Positions 8,888 to 20,589 of a DNA stretch of 64,000 nucleotides are shown piece after piece. Under the pieces are notes generated by a model, which saw only the letters and a program-made list of their open reading frames with translations, was not told the DNA's origin and searched no databases. Origin of the DNA: Gerris lacustris (Eukaryota; Arthropoda; Insecta; Hemiptera; Gerridae); the NCBI GenBank assembly GCA_951217055.1, contig OX578276.1, forward strand, positions 120,040,979 through 120,104,978, read 5' to 3'. Within the stretch, counting starts at the first letter, position 1. Each line of letters starts with the position of its first letter. A program made the translations under genes and the position numbers.

Positions 8888-9520
8888 TTTTTTTTGTGTG
8901 TGTGTTGATATTTAGCGGATAGTTTCATTACGCGTTCATTACGCACGGATAGTTCATGGTATGTTCACGTGAGGAGACATGTAAAAAAGAAAATGGCAAT
9001 TATCTGCTAGATTTGCCAGTGGAAAAACACTCCAACATGTAGACAATAATGGTCTCTTTGCAATACAAAGACTTTTATCTGTTTAATCTGGTATTTTTTG
9101 CATGAGACATTGTATTTTCCCCTAAACTGTAGAGTTTGTACGTGAATAGTATTACAAAAGTTGTGTATGTGTAAAATCTCTCTTTATCTTGCAGTCTTTA
9201 AGAACAATCATATATTAATCTTCATCATTGTTTGCTATAAATACTTTTTTTTCTTATATAATTTCATATTCTAATAATAATTATTAAGTTAATATTAATT
9301 ATTAATATTTTTCATTGTTAATATCATATTGTTAACTTCTTAAAATCCTTTATTAATATAAAGAAGGTTTTGTTATGGTCGAATCGGATTGTATATTATT
9401 AGTTTTAAAAAATTTCTATTTCACCTATAATATGAGATCAAGCGTTGAAATATCAGTGAAAGTATAGACAAAATATCAAAATTGTATCATATTTATTTTA
9501 TAATGCGAAAAACTAACTGT
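8888..9520. other. AT-rich spacer, no gene seen
   Basis: Low-complexity AT-rich DNA with frequent stops. Nothing in it is supportable as a gene. Confidence 0.5.
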
Positions 9521-9521
9521 A

Positions 9522-9745
9522 CAATAAGAGTTAATTCTCGGTCTACTTCTATTACCGTGAATATTGGCTTGCTAGCTTGGATTCGGAACTTGAAAATCAT
9601 TCTCCAGTATAGCTCAGTTGGTAAGAGCACCTGTAACGGATGCATAGGAGGCCCGTGGTTCAAGTCCCGGTGCTGGAGTCTATTTTTCTCTGTATGTCTC
9701 CCGTATTTAATGATAATTATAATTTGATTTAAAATAAGAAAGTGG
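9522..9745 (+). mobile_element. tRNA-derived SINE-like element, copy 1
   Basis: A 77-nt tRNA-like core at 9602-9678 has a 7-bp acceptor stem (CTCCAGT with GCTGGAG), a D-arm TAGCTCAGTTGGTAAGAGC acting as A box, and GGTTCAAGTCC as B box. The T-stem and anticodon loop are decayed, so it is not a working tRNA gene. A family tail follows (TATTTTTCTCTGTATG, then AATTATAATTTGATTTAAA). About 80 bp upstream of the core are also shared with the copies at 28,607 and 53,395 (TCTCGGTCTA and AAAATCATTCTCC), so the core is internal to the repeat. Confidence 0.8.
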
Positions 9746-10769
9746 TAAATGTCTAATAAAATGAAATAGGCGTAGAGAATTATGTGTCGATTCCAACGTT
9801 AGAAAGAACTTTAAAATTAGTTCGTTGGAAAGACGTTTGACTTGCTTTTTTAGTTTAGAAATCAGATGCCCAAAAATAAACAAAATTGTTCCCTACAATA
9901 GGAATGCCCTTAGTATATGGAATCATCAGAAAAAAAACCTGTATTTATGAAATAAAAAAGTTAATTGTAATCAAATAGATTTTACTTTTGAGCTTGTAGA
10001 ATCTGGAAATATTTAAATCCCTCATTTTATTTTATAAAGTTTATGTTATTGGCAAACCAGCCTAGGAATATAAATCATGTATTATATATGTAATACCTCT
10101 TGTATTATATTTATATTAATTACCTTTTGTTACTACACCTTCTTGTGCAGTAAAAATATTAAAACACTACAATTTAATATACTATAGTTTAAATACTGTC
10201 TTTCTATAAAACTACATATATGAGAAAGTGTAAAATAGAAAATACATTGTTTTATTATTATTTTAATTAAATATAAAAATATCCACCAATTTTAAAATTA
10301 TTTTATTTAAATATATAAATTCATTTTAATATAGTACAATACAATAATAGTACAATATAATAATAGGTAGTTCAATATAATGATATTCCAATATAATAAT
10401 AGTTCAATATAGTAGTACTATCTATATTTATTTAACCTTGAAACATGATAAATACCAAATCACATAAATGTGATTGATATCGTGAGGTAAACCTCATTTT
10501 AATATGTATATTCAAGTATATCTGTTCCTTTAAACCACCACGTTAAACCACTTAAGCTTATATTTCTATTAAACATTTCTTCTGCTTTTGATCCCAACGA
10601 AAAAAAATAATACGTAGGTTATTTTTGCGCAGTTCACTATTTTTCAACTCCCATTTTTAGCCAAAATTGACTTTTTTCTATAACTCTTAATTCTTAGTTT
10701 GAACACAAATTATCTCATTGCACATTTATGTCTGGTTTAAAAGAAATAATATTTGAAAATATTATTAAT
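9746..10769. other. AT-rich spacer, no gene seen
   Basis: AT-rich sequence with short local duplications (TACAATATAATAATAG-type near 10,335-10,405). No coding signal. Confidence 0.5.
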
Positions 10770-11098
10770 TGCGTTATAAAGTACTCATCTGATTTAAAAG
10801 AAATTTGGATGGTTTGTCGAAAGTAGCAGCAGATAAGTAAGTAGCAGATAGCCCCAGATTCATTTCAACCATCTTCATGTATTATATTGTGCTCAATCGA
10901 TTTTATGCATGTACAGTGCAACCCATAATTGTCAAATTTATTTAATTTCAACAGACTGACAGACAGTCAAAAATGTTCAATGATGTCCGAAACGGATTTC
11001 TATATCTTAGAATGTTTAGATTCGGATATATAACGATTTTTCGTTCTTCAGAGCGATAACATAGTTTCCGTTCCACACTGATTGGCAGACTTTTTTTT
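10770..11098. repeat. Dispersed repeat family A, rearranged copy
   Basis: The first part (TGGATGGTTTGTCGAAAGTA near 10,811) is in minus orientation. The later part (AATGATGTCCGAAACGG near 10,978, TTCGTTCTTCAGAGCG near 11,040) is in plus orientation, followed by CACACTGATTGGCAGAC in minus sense. This is a scrambled or internally inverted copy. Confidence 0.6.
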
Positions 11099-11368
11099 TC
11101 CGGGTGTAGTGAGAAACTATAAAATATAATTTGCATCAAACTGCTTCCGACTTTGGCTTTTATATTTCCAAGGAATTCTGATACCTGCTAAAATACAGCT
11201 ATGTACTTAGACAGAAAGCATTTATCAAAATAATTTAAACACAGTGTTGGATATAACGGAAGACATTAAATATTATCCGGACCGTTCTCCAACTTGCGCG
11301 TTAGCGCAATGGTGTATAAAATGGACTGCGGTTAATTCTAATGAAGTTGGCAGTGGATGATCAGCGAA

Positions 11369-11534
11369 AAGGCCCCCATACACGGTCAACATGCCTGCGC
11401 AAACATTTTGACCGAGTATGGGGCTGTTTGATGTTTGTGCAAACATGATGTTTGATGTGTATGGCCTAAATTTGCCCGACATTAGGTTTGTGCAAACATT
11501 TTGAGCAAAATGTTTGATCGTGTATGGGGGCCTT
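11369..11534. mobile_element. Short MITE with AAGGCCCCCATACACG inverted ends
   Basis: Left end AAGGCCCCCATACACGGTCA; right end, reverse-complemented, AAGGCCCCCATACACGATCA. The 166-bp body repeats GCAAACATTTTGA in both senses, so much of the element folds on itself. I found no clear target duplication, so no superfamily is assigned. Two short minus ORFs across it are incidental. Confidence 0.8.
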
Positions 11535-12412
11535 AAAGCGGTTAAACGGCTGAGAGCAGATTCATATTCATACGAATTAATAATAAGCGGCAAAAAAAAA
11601 CTAAATCTTCACAATAAAGATACGAACTTGCGGAAGTCGTTTCACAATGGAACGATTTCAGAAAAGCAGCAATGAGGGAGGGCTTGGTCACAGTAGCGCA
11701 TGCCCGATAATTAACTGATAAAGTAAACTTAAACTGATAAGGCGACGAGAGCAAAAAGAACGAAATAGAATTGACCACACAGAACAATTTACAAGTAAAA
11801 ATTAATTAACAAATTAAATAAAGTCTGATATATTTTGCGTCTAAATGAAAGCATAAAAAAGCATTACCCTTATAACAACTTCAATTCTCGTTTTCTACTC
11901 TAGTAGTTTTCGAGTCTAGTTTTGTTCACAAGAATGTTTAATCTGCGTGCCAATTATTTCTCTTCTTAAATTCTAGCTCTGAATAACAACTACGCAGTAT
12001 AATCTATTAATCAAACTGGAACGTTTTGGCGGCGTTATGACTTATCCACTTATAAGTGTGTATAACGTTTTTCGAGTAATCGATATTGTCTAGACTTGAA
12101 GACTAGAATTCTAATGGAACTGTAAATCGATGCAATACTTCGCAGTATGGTGTATAAAGCTTTGCAGGATGTTGTCGGCGTTTTATTAAACATCTTGTCA
12201 TACCACAATATGGAAATTTTATCAAATTTCAAGCTCTCTTTGCCTCATAAATATTCAGTATCGTGAAGAAGAAATATACATCCGATATTATTCAAATTAA
12301 TCGTTTTAAATGGGGAAAGTGTTGTCTTTTATTTATGAAAATAATAAAGACAAGATTCACCTGGTCTTTGGTCTATTTCTATAATGGAATAGATTAATTT
12401 CCTTTTAAAAAA
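11535..12412. other. Spacer, no gene seen
   Basis: Mixed-composition DNA between repeats. Short minus-strand open stretches (about 60-80 codons) carry no recognisable domain and no splice-supported context. Confidence 0.45.
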
Positions 12413-12633
12413 AGTCTGCCAATTAGTATGGCACATAGCTTCCTTGCTTCTTATTTCGTATAATTTAATTATTTTATCCTTTAACAAGCATTCCGCTAAA
12501 TTAACGTTAGTGAATACTCTGAGGTACTGAAGTGTTTATTTTATTTTTATCGAAGTCATGAAAATGTTTCGTTCCTCAGCACAATCACATAGCTTCCATT
12601 ACCGTTTGTTAAGCTTGGAAGCAAAAAGTACTT
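12413..12633 (+). repeat. Dispersed repeat family A, internally deleted copy
   Basis: Both family ends are present: GCCAATTAGTATGGCACATA at 12,418 and the terminal hairpin GCTTCCA...TGGAAGC ending at about 12,624. The middle is deleted. In the hairpin the closing G:C pair seen in other copies is A:T here, so both arms changed together. Confidence 0.75.
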
Positions 12634-12675
12634 TAACATCATAATGGTATATTTATATTAACTTTCTTTGGATTA

Positions 12676-13495
12676 TTTATAGTTATTTATGCACCTAGGG
12701 AGTAAAGTAAGTCTAATGACTTACTTCAAAAACAAACTTTTGGGAATAATTTCCCTTAGCGAAAAAGTTGGTTTTTGAGGCGAAGCCGAAGGAACCATGG
12801 TCCCTAAATCCCGAGGCGAAGCCGAGGGAATTAGACTCTTTAATATAAAATAACTCTATCACTATATAAATAACTTATCACGAGGGGAATAATGGCACTT
12901 TACTCACGAGGTACATACAATATTTTATCTCCAGTAGGAAGAAAACACACATTTTCGTCCATTGCACAGTTTTTATTTATTATTTTAATAAATAAAAATA
13001 ATTATTAGGACTTTAATAGCAGATATATAAGAATAAGAATTGGAATTAAACTCAAATAGAAGGTTATTTAGATGCAGGTTATAAACAAAGATAATCATGG
13101 TCGAAAAAGCAGTGCCGCCAACCTGATTTCAATAACTTACATTAGCCATTCATTTTCTACTATTTATAAAATAATTAAGTTGCAATCTTTACTTTTTGCC
13201 CTACCTACTTTACTTTTTCGCCCTACTTTTACTTTTTCTCCTTACTTTTTGACTTCAGGGACGAAAAGACTTACTTTAGTCCCTCTAAACTAATTCAAAA
13301 TCATAACTTTTTCTTCCTACTGGAGATAATTGTTATTTATGCACCTAGGGAGTAAATTAAGCCATTATTCCCTGAGCGAAAAAATCCCGAGGCGAAGCCG
13401 AGGGAATTAGACTTTTTAATTCTAAATTAAATTTAAAACTAATTCAAAATCATAACTTTTTCTCCCTACTGGAGATAAAATATATTATGTATTCA
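12676..13495. repeat. Modular repeat with GCACCTAGGGAGTAAA and GAGGCGAAGCCGAGGG blocks
   Basis: The block TTATTTATGCACCTAGGGAG occurs at about 12,684 and 13,333. Its relative appears in reverse near 12,898-12,935 (ending in TTTTATCTCCAGTAGGAAGA). CGAGGCGAAGCCGAGGGAAT occurs near 12,812 and 13,382. ACTGGAGATAA occurs near 13,318 and 13,470. The blocks are shuffled in order and orientation. A related line (CATACAATATTTTATCTACG) lies at about 53,840 inside a hAT-like element. No coding capacity is seen; an ORF at 13,072-13,293 is unremarkable. Confidence 0.65.
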
Positions 13496-14689
<1,194 letters not shown>

Positions 14690-14960
14690 ACCATAAAGAA
14701 ATTTTTCTCGGGTGAGGAATTGAATCCGACCTCTTCACTTTTTGAAATTATAGCTATTTTTCAGGAACTAGATTTTTCCAGAGAAAGCGACATATATGGT
14801 TAGTTTAGTATTTAAATGGGCTCCAATTTAAGTTTTCCAAAATTTTAGGGGGTAGCTTGCCAAAAATTAATTGAGCTAAAATTAATTAGCTATTAATTGA
14901 GCTAAAATTAATTTCTCGATTACGCCTCGGGGTATGATGTTTATGCCATACATATAATCA
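14690..14960 (-). repeat. Dispersed repeat family B, 3' part
   Basis: Read on the minus strand it follows the copy at 51,594. CCCCGAGGCGTAATCGAGAA is followed by AATTTTAGCT repeats, a CTACCCCC line, CTAGTTCCTGAAAAATAGCT and then a degenerate pol III B-box word GGATTCAATTCC near 14,717. TTCTTTATGGTAAATT closes the shared region. Confidence 0.65.
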
Positions 14961-16547
14961 ATTACATTATAATAATGCCAAAATTCATCGAAAGCAGCCC
15001 AGTATGGTTTAGGCTCTAAGCGTCTGCACAGACTGTTCACTTTATTTCACTTTATAGCGGAATCGCCAATTCCGTTATAATATCACGGGAACGGGAAAAC
15101 GACTTATGTAAATGCAATAATTGTGGTTGGGATAAGAAAATAGGACATAAATTTATTATTTTATAAATTCAAGGTAAGACTCTTATTAGTTTATTTACAG
15201 AAAAAAATGTGACAAGGTCAATTGCCTTTATTCAATTCTCTACTATCTTTCTATGAAATTGGGACCTGAAACGTCATTTTTTAATTAAATACTAGACTCT
15301 ATAGTTAATACTATTAATAAAATTAGAGTTATCGTCTGTTCTCGAAACAGTTGACTATTCTCGTCTAGAATCAATAGATAAGAAGTAAGAACTAGCCAGT
15401 TAATAGTTAATATGCCTTCATTAGTAAACAAGTTTAAAACTACGACTCGACCTCATTCATTTTTTATCATAATTTTTGTTTGTTTGTTTTATACATTTTT
15501 AAACTATAATCCAAGTTTTTTTTATATATTCATATGATTTTTAATGCACGTATACATCTAAACGTTATCACAGATTTATAAATGTTTATTTTTTAATAAA
15601 TATTATTTGAGATTAAAAAAGTAAATAAAAGATAATGAACAAAAAAAGATTAATCGAGTAGCAAGTTAGATACCGCTTTATAGTTTTTTCTTCTATTTAT
15701 ATATTATATAAAATAAAAAAAATGTTTTTATCAGATCGTGACATTTATCATGACAGTGATACGACGCGACATAGCAGTACACAGGAAGGGCAATACGACT
15801 TATATATCTACAAACATATATGTCTGTCACATCGTACACGTTTTTACTTGTATACTTATTCCGCTAAAAAGGTTCCTACAATTTTTTTTAAATAAAAGAA
15901 AAAATAATTTAGTCGTTGTTCCTATAAAACTTTTTTCATACGACAAAACGACTTCCTAGTTGCTCATTTAATCCTTATTCTCCGTAACTTCACCTTGCCA
16001 TGCCCTTGTATGAATAATATTTTACCTTCCGCTATTCCTCTGGGCTTCATTAGACTTAATCGATCAAGTAGAAACGTCTATTTGACGGCGACACATTAAT
16101 CTTACTGTTTCTTATTCCCTCTCTAGTAATACAAGGGGAAATTTTGATATTAAAGTAAAATTATGCAACGTTTCTAAAAAGCAGTATTTAAGACTTCATA
16201 AATCTTTTATGAAGTTAGTATAGTCGGAGAAAATAAAATGATTGATAAACAAATTTGTACACTGAACAAATATAATATAATTTTGATGTAACCTAAAATC
16301 ATTTAAAACTTTTAAAATCCTTTTTAAAAACTGAAATTATTTTGAGTAAGACTAATTATGACCCTTACGATGATTCAATTCTTAATCATATTGAAAAATT
16401 ATGTACACAATGCTTGTAAAGAATGGGCTTAATAAAATATTAATCTTGGTGTTCAGTATTTTCTAATAACTAGCTCCTGGATTCAACAATTCTTTTGAAA
16501 CTGAAATGATAGGGTATTATTTAGTAGCTAAGGTCCAAAAAGGAAAA
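14961..16547. other. AT-rich spacer with one small hairpin
   Basis: A hairpin TTATAGCGGAAT...ATTCCGTTATAA lies at about 15,053-15,081. Otherwise this is AT-rich DNA. A 73-codon ORF at 15,738-15,959 has no recognisable domain. Confidence 0.45.
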
Positions 16548-17370
16548 GTTTCAAATACAAATAATTTTGTGTGAAGACGTTGTTTGGTTTTTGAACTATA
16601 CCTATTTTATGATGGGACACACAATGTGTGACAAAAAGCGGTCACACATTGGAGAAAAGCACAATCGAGGATCTTAAGACAGCCAGTCAAGATACATCCA
16701 TCTCCACCTGCTACGAGCTAATTTCGGGAAACTTCTTTACATAACCAATCATTTTTTGGAATATAAATGGATATAATTATTTATACATTTCTTTGTCTAA
16801 ATAACTATTAAGACAAAGGGATGTGTAGTCACAATTTCACACTACTGTTTTTATAAGGGGAGTGACAGTTTAAAGAAGAATATTGTCTACACCTTCTTTA
16901 GATTGTTACTCCCATCTTTATTTTTAAGGGGAGATAACAGTCTAAAGAAGTGCCCTGCTTCTTATGTACGAGAAGAACAAACTCAATTTATATTTTATTC
17001 AACAGTGCCAAAAAAATTACTTAATTCCCAGATATATTAGTTTAACATCTAAATTTAAATCATTAGTGTCGCTTAAGAGCACAAATGCATCAACAAGAAA
17101 ATGTGGATTAATTTTAAAACCAATTCATAGTTATTTGGCATTCCATTTATTTTAGTTTATAATTTCACTCAATTTTTTTATTGTTTTCAATTTTTCTTTC
17201 TTGTTTTACTACCTAATTTTACCTGTATGCCTACTAGTATAAGTTTGCTACTTTGTTAATAGATTATCTAAAGAAGGCTGCATTAGAACAGCTGAAACCG
17301 GTCAAATTGTTTCAAATAGAATTAATTTTGTGTGAAGACGTAGTTTGGATTTTGAACTAGACCTCATTTA
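16548..17370 (+). mobile_element. Penelope-like remnant: direct repeats and a hammerhead-like motif
   Basis: A line starting GTTTCAAATA and continuing TTTTGTGTGAAGACGTNGTT and TTTTGAACTANACCT occurs at about 16,548-16,607 and again at about 17,309-17,367, in direct orientation. Just before the second copy, 17,268-17,297 reads CTAAAGA, a GCTG/CAGC hairpin, then GAAACCGGTC. This layout resembles the degenerate hammerhead ribozymes carried in the long terminal direct repeats of Penelope-like elements. No RT or GIY-YIG coding sequence is left; a 63-codon ORF between the repeats is unremarkable. The family assignment is inference. Confidence 0.45.
16756..16952 (-). mobile_element. MITE with CTTCTTTAGATTGTTACTCC ends, plus an extra end fragment
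   Basis: TTGGAATATAAAT, AATAACTATTAAGA, CTGTTTTTATAAGGGGAG and TTTAAAGAAG appear in the order of the minus strand of the copy at 29,968-30,131. A further end piece (CTTCTTTAGATTGTTACTCC ... GATAACAGTCTAAAGAAG) is joined at 16,892-16,950, so either two insertions abut or one end is duplicated. Confidence 0.65.
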
Positions 17371-18110
17371 TGAAAAGAAGATTGACCAACATACAGGTCA
17401 AACAGTTTTATCTATTGATGCTTTGAGGTAACACCACGAAGTGTAATATCCCCAATAATGATTCCTGTATTCGTAGTAACTTGACACCCTTCCGTGAAGA
17501 GCATAAGAATAGAGTACGAAAATGTTAATTATACAGTAGACTACAACAATTTGTTCATGTTATTTGACACTGAAATTTAATTAATTGAATGGATGTGTCC
17601 AATTAAAATGTTGATTTAGTAAGTATACAGTAAAATTTTTGTATTGACATAATTTTAAAAATATCATTAAAATGTCGTTAAAAAATAGTTATCCCTACAA
17701 ATATTGTACTGGTGTTTATGAAGCTATGTAGGAGCATACATAATATATTTTTAGGATGGAATGGGTTTTAGAATCTAGAGGCATCTTTCGCGATCCAATC
17801 TCTCTGTCCAATCTCTTTTGCCTAATTTAGGGTAGGAATATAATAAAACACAATTAGTGTGATGTTTTTTTAATTACCTATTTATGAAGATAATTAATTA
17901 ATAAGAATTTAATTAGAAAACTGTTGATATTGATTCAAAATGTTAGAAACGAAATTCTAAGATCAGAAGCCTTTTCTTAAGAATTCTATTTTTAAGTAAT
18001 TTGCCCATTAAACATTTAAATGTAACTTGTATATCTGGAATGGTATTGCCCCCTTGTAGAATATGAAGGTCAAAGCAATGTTTCATATCAAGAACACACT
18101 AATTTCGTTA
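17371..18110. other. AT-rich spacer, no gene seen
   Basis: No gene or repeat that I can support. Confidence 0.45.
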
Positions 18111-18131
18111 CCCCCCCCCCCCCCCCCCCCC
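18111..18131. repeat. Poly-C tract, 21 bp
   Basis: Twenty-one consecutive C at the left edge of a MITE. This is unusual in such AT-rich DNA. Confidence 0.9.
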
Positions 18132-18145
18132 ACCGGGCGATTTTT

Positions 18146-18215
<70 letters not shown>

Positions 18216-18720
18216 TATATAGAGTTGCACCCTTCAACTTTTATGGTTGTCTGGCTTAGCAGGCAACTGTGTAGAGTAAAAAAGGTTAAAAAAAACTCAC
18301 AATTTATACTAATTAACTCATAATTTTTAATAAAAAAAAACACTCAAAGTTCATTGACCTGGAGGCCATTATGATGCAATGTCTGTTAGAATTTGTTCAA
18401 ACAGGTCTCGAAGATCGAACAAGGACATATTTTCTAATAGGTGGCAGAAAACTAACATCTATTGTATATAGTACCTAGTAGACTGATTGATTTTCCCTTA
18501 AAACTCTAATGAGATAACTACAATATCTACATATCATAATTTTGGACAAGTTCAAAAAAGTATGTATATGTATATCATATCTATAAAAATAATGAGGTGA
18601 TAAACCTAACACATTATATTTTCTTTTTTTTAGCTTTTTGTACACTAAGCAGTCTTGGGAAATCTAAAAGCACCATAAAAGTACAAGGGTGCAACCCTGT
18701 ATATGCGAAAATCGCCCGGT
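18132..18720. mobile_element. MITE with long inverted ends, one end expanded by (TA)n
   Basis: The left end reads ACCGGGCGATTTTTCGCATA, then about 70 bp of TA, then AGTTGCACCCTT and CAACTTTTATGGT. The right end, reverse-complemented, reads ACCGGGCGATTTTCGCATA, then TACAGGGTTGCACCCTT, then ACTTTTATGGT. The ends therefore match over about 50 bp apart from the TA expansion. The inner TACAGGGTTGCACCC resembles a Tc1/mariner-type end at a TA, so a nested insertion is also possible. Two overlapping ORFs at 18,063-18,343 come from the TA run. Confidence 0.75.
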
Positions 18721-18851
18721 AGGAATGGTGGAGAGGAGGAAATAACGAAAAAGACTCAATGATTTTCCTAGATCAGGAAGTATAGAATATAACCTGAACA
18801 TCTTGACCGTACATCACCATCCTCTTCCTCTTGGCTAGGTTATCATCCTTA

Positions 18852-20178
18852 AGCCGCGTCCACACCGGACGCGCATTCGCAAACAGGGTTTGCAAACGTT
18901 TGCAATCGTTTGCAAACAACCACAAACACGACGTCCACACCGGATGCGCATTCTTGACAAACAGGTGTTTGCAAACGTTTGTCCTTGTTCCCAGTTATTT
19001 TTCATTATTTTCTTGTACACTACATCATCAAGTACTAAATAAAACTATATTGCACTTGCATTAACTTTGTAATATGGTTCTATCAAAACGCGGTATAAGC
19101 GCCGGCTTATTTATTATCATTGGTGATTTAGTATGGCAATAATAAAAGAAGACGAAGAGTCTGGATGTCAAAAAGAAATTCTCCTCGATCATCCCTGATT
19201 TTAGATTATTATTTCTACAAAAATAAAACGCCAAAACATATAAAAATTTTATACAAATAGAAATCAGTTCTTTTGATGGAAAAAAGATAAATATCAATGT
19301 AATATTTCGTCTTATGAGGGCCCATAGGAGGCTCGGGCCCATAGGCTGTACCTTAAATAATAAGCTTGCGGAAGCAATATAATTATTTAAAAAAAATAGT
19401 ATGACGCATTTTTGGACTTTTATGTCATATATATATTATGTCATATATATATTTATCTATTAAGCCGGTTATTTTTAATCTTGGATTTACATAATCTCAT
19501 CTCTAGTCTCAATCACTATTTATTAATTAGTATATATTATTAATTATAATATAGTTATTTGATGTTATAGTCATAAATAATACGAATGAAAAAAATATAC
19601 ATTTCCCGGGTTAATTTTATACAAATAGAAATCTGTTCTTTTGGTGAAAAAAAGATACATATTCCCCCATAAAGCCCATAGAAGGCTCGTGCCCGTAAGC
19701 TTGTGCCTATAGTAATAAGCTTGGAAGCAATATAAAATTATTTAAACAAATAGTATGACGCATTTTTGAACTTATATGTCACCTTATCTATATATTTATC
19801 TATTTAATTCCGGTATTTTTAATCTTGGATTTACATAAACTCATCTCTAGTTTCAATTAATATTTATTAATTAGTATATATTATTAGTTATTATATAGTT
19901 ATTTGATGCTAGTCACAAATAATACGAAAGAAAAAAAATCTTTCTTGGCTTTCCATGTACAAACATAGGCTGTTTGCGAATGCTCAAGGAGTTTGCTCAA
20001 AAAGCGTCCACACCAAACGCGCACAAACAGCAAACATCCTTTGATGTACCGACTCTACCCGGAGCACCCGCGAACACAAACAAGCATTCGTTCGTGCGCG
20101 CGGTGCCGTCCACACCGGCCGCGCATCCCTGTTTGCAAACGTTTGCAATCACGATGCGCGGCCGGTGTGGACGGGGCT
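18852..20178. mobile_element. Harbinger-like element with TTA target duplication
   Basis: TTA flanks both sides (18,849-18,851; 20,179-20,181). The ends are AGCCGCGTCCACACCGG and, reverse-complemented, AGCCCCGTCCACACCGG. A 3-bp TWA duplication is typical of PIF/Harbinger. Both ends hold extra copies of GTCCACACC and of TTTGCAAACGTTTGCAA, and 20,108-20,174 is itself a palindrome. The body is a tandem duplication. No transposase is visible; overlapping GC-rich ORFs at the ends are artefacts of the terminal repeats. Confidence 0.7.
19243..19945 (+). repeat. Tandem duplication of about 370 bp inside the Harbinger-like element
   Basis: TACAAATAGAAATC occurs at about 19,251 and 19,620. AGTATGACGCATTTTTG occurs at 19,398 and 19,749. 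TTTTTAATCTTGGATTTACA occurs at 19,470 and 19,816. TTATTAATTAGTATATATTA occurs at 19,519 and 19,865. The two units have diverged by substitutions and small indels. Confidence 0.8.
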
Positions 20179-20181
20179 TTA

Positions 20182-20589
20182 TGGTAATCCTTGAGAAACA
20201 TCTTGCTAATAATTATAAATTTAATGACATTTTCACACAAATTATATAAAATAATTTATTTTGTTCTTTTAAATTCTTAGTAAAATTAGATTTTAATTAT
20301 AATTCAATCAAGAAAAAGACTTTAAATGAATAAACTTCATTAAAATCACTTGAACTAAAATACATTACTCTAAATGAAGTAAAAAAAATATTTAAAAAAA
20401 GGATTACTAGAGTGCATTGTGAATTCACCGGATAAAAATGTCTTTACTAATGTTTTGGCAGCAACGACAAGCAAGCAGGGTACCAAATTAGATAGACTGT
20501 TGATTCACAAGAGACATAATAAATTTACCTGTTTTAAATCACCCGTGTTTAATTTTGACTAGTCACTCACCAATTAACTTAGCATATGT
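20182..20589. other. AT-rich spacer, no gene seen
   Basis: No coding or RNA signal. Confidence 0.45.

Noticed and set aside
9602..9678. Functional tRNA gene
   Set aside because: The acceptor stem and D-arm pair well, but the T-stem and anticodon loop are disrupted, and the core is embedded in a multi-copy repeat with a shared tail.
18831..20249. Arg/His/Thr-rich ORFs near 18.8-19.1 kb and 20.0-20.2 kb
   Set aside because: They are translations of the GC-rich terminal repeats of the Harbinger-like element and are open on both strands for that reason.
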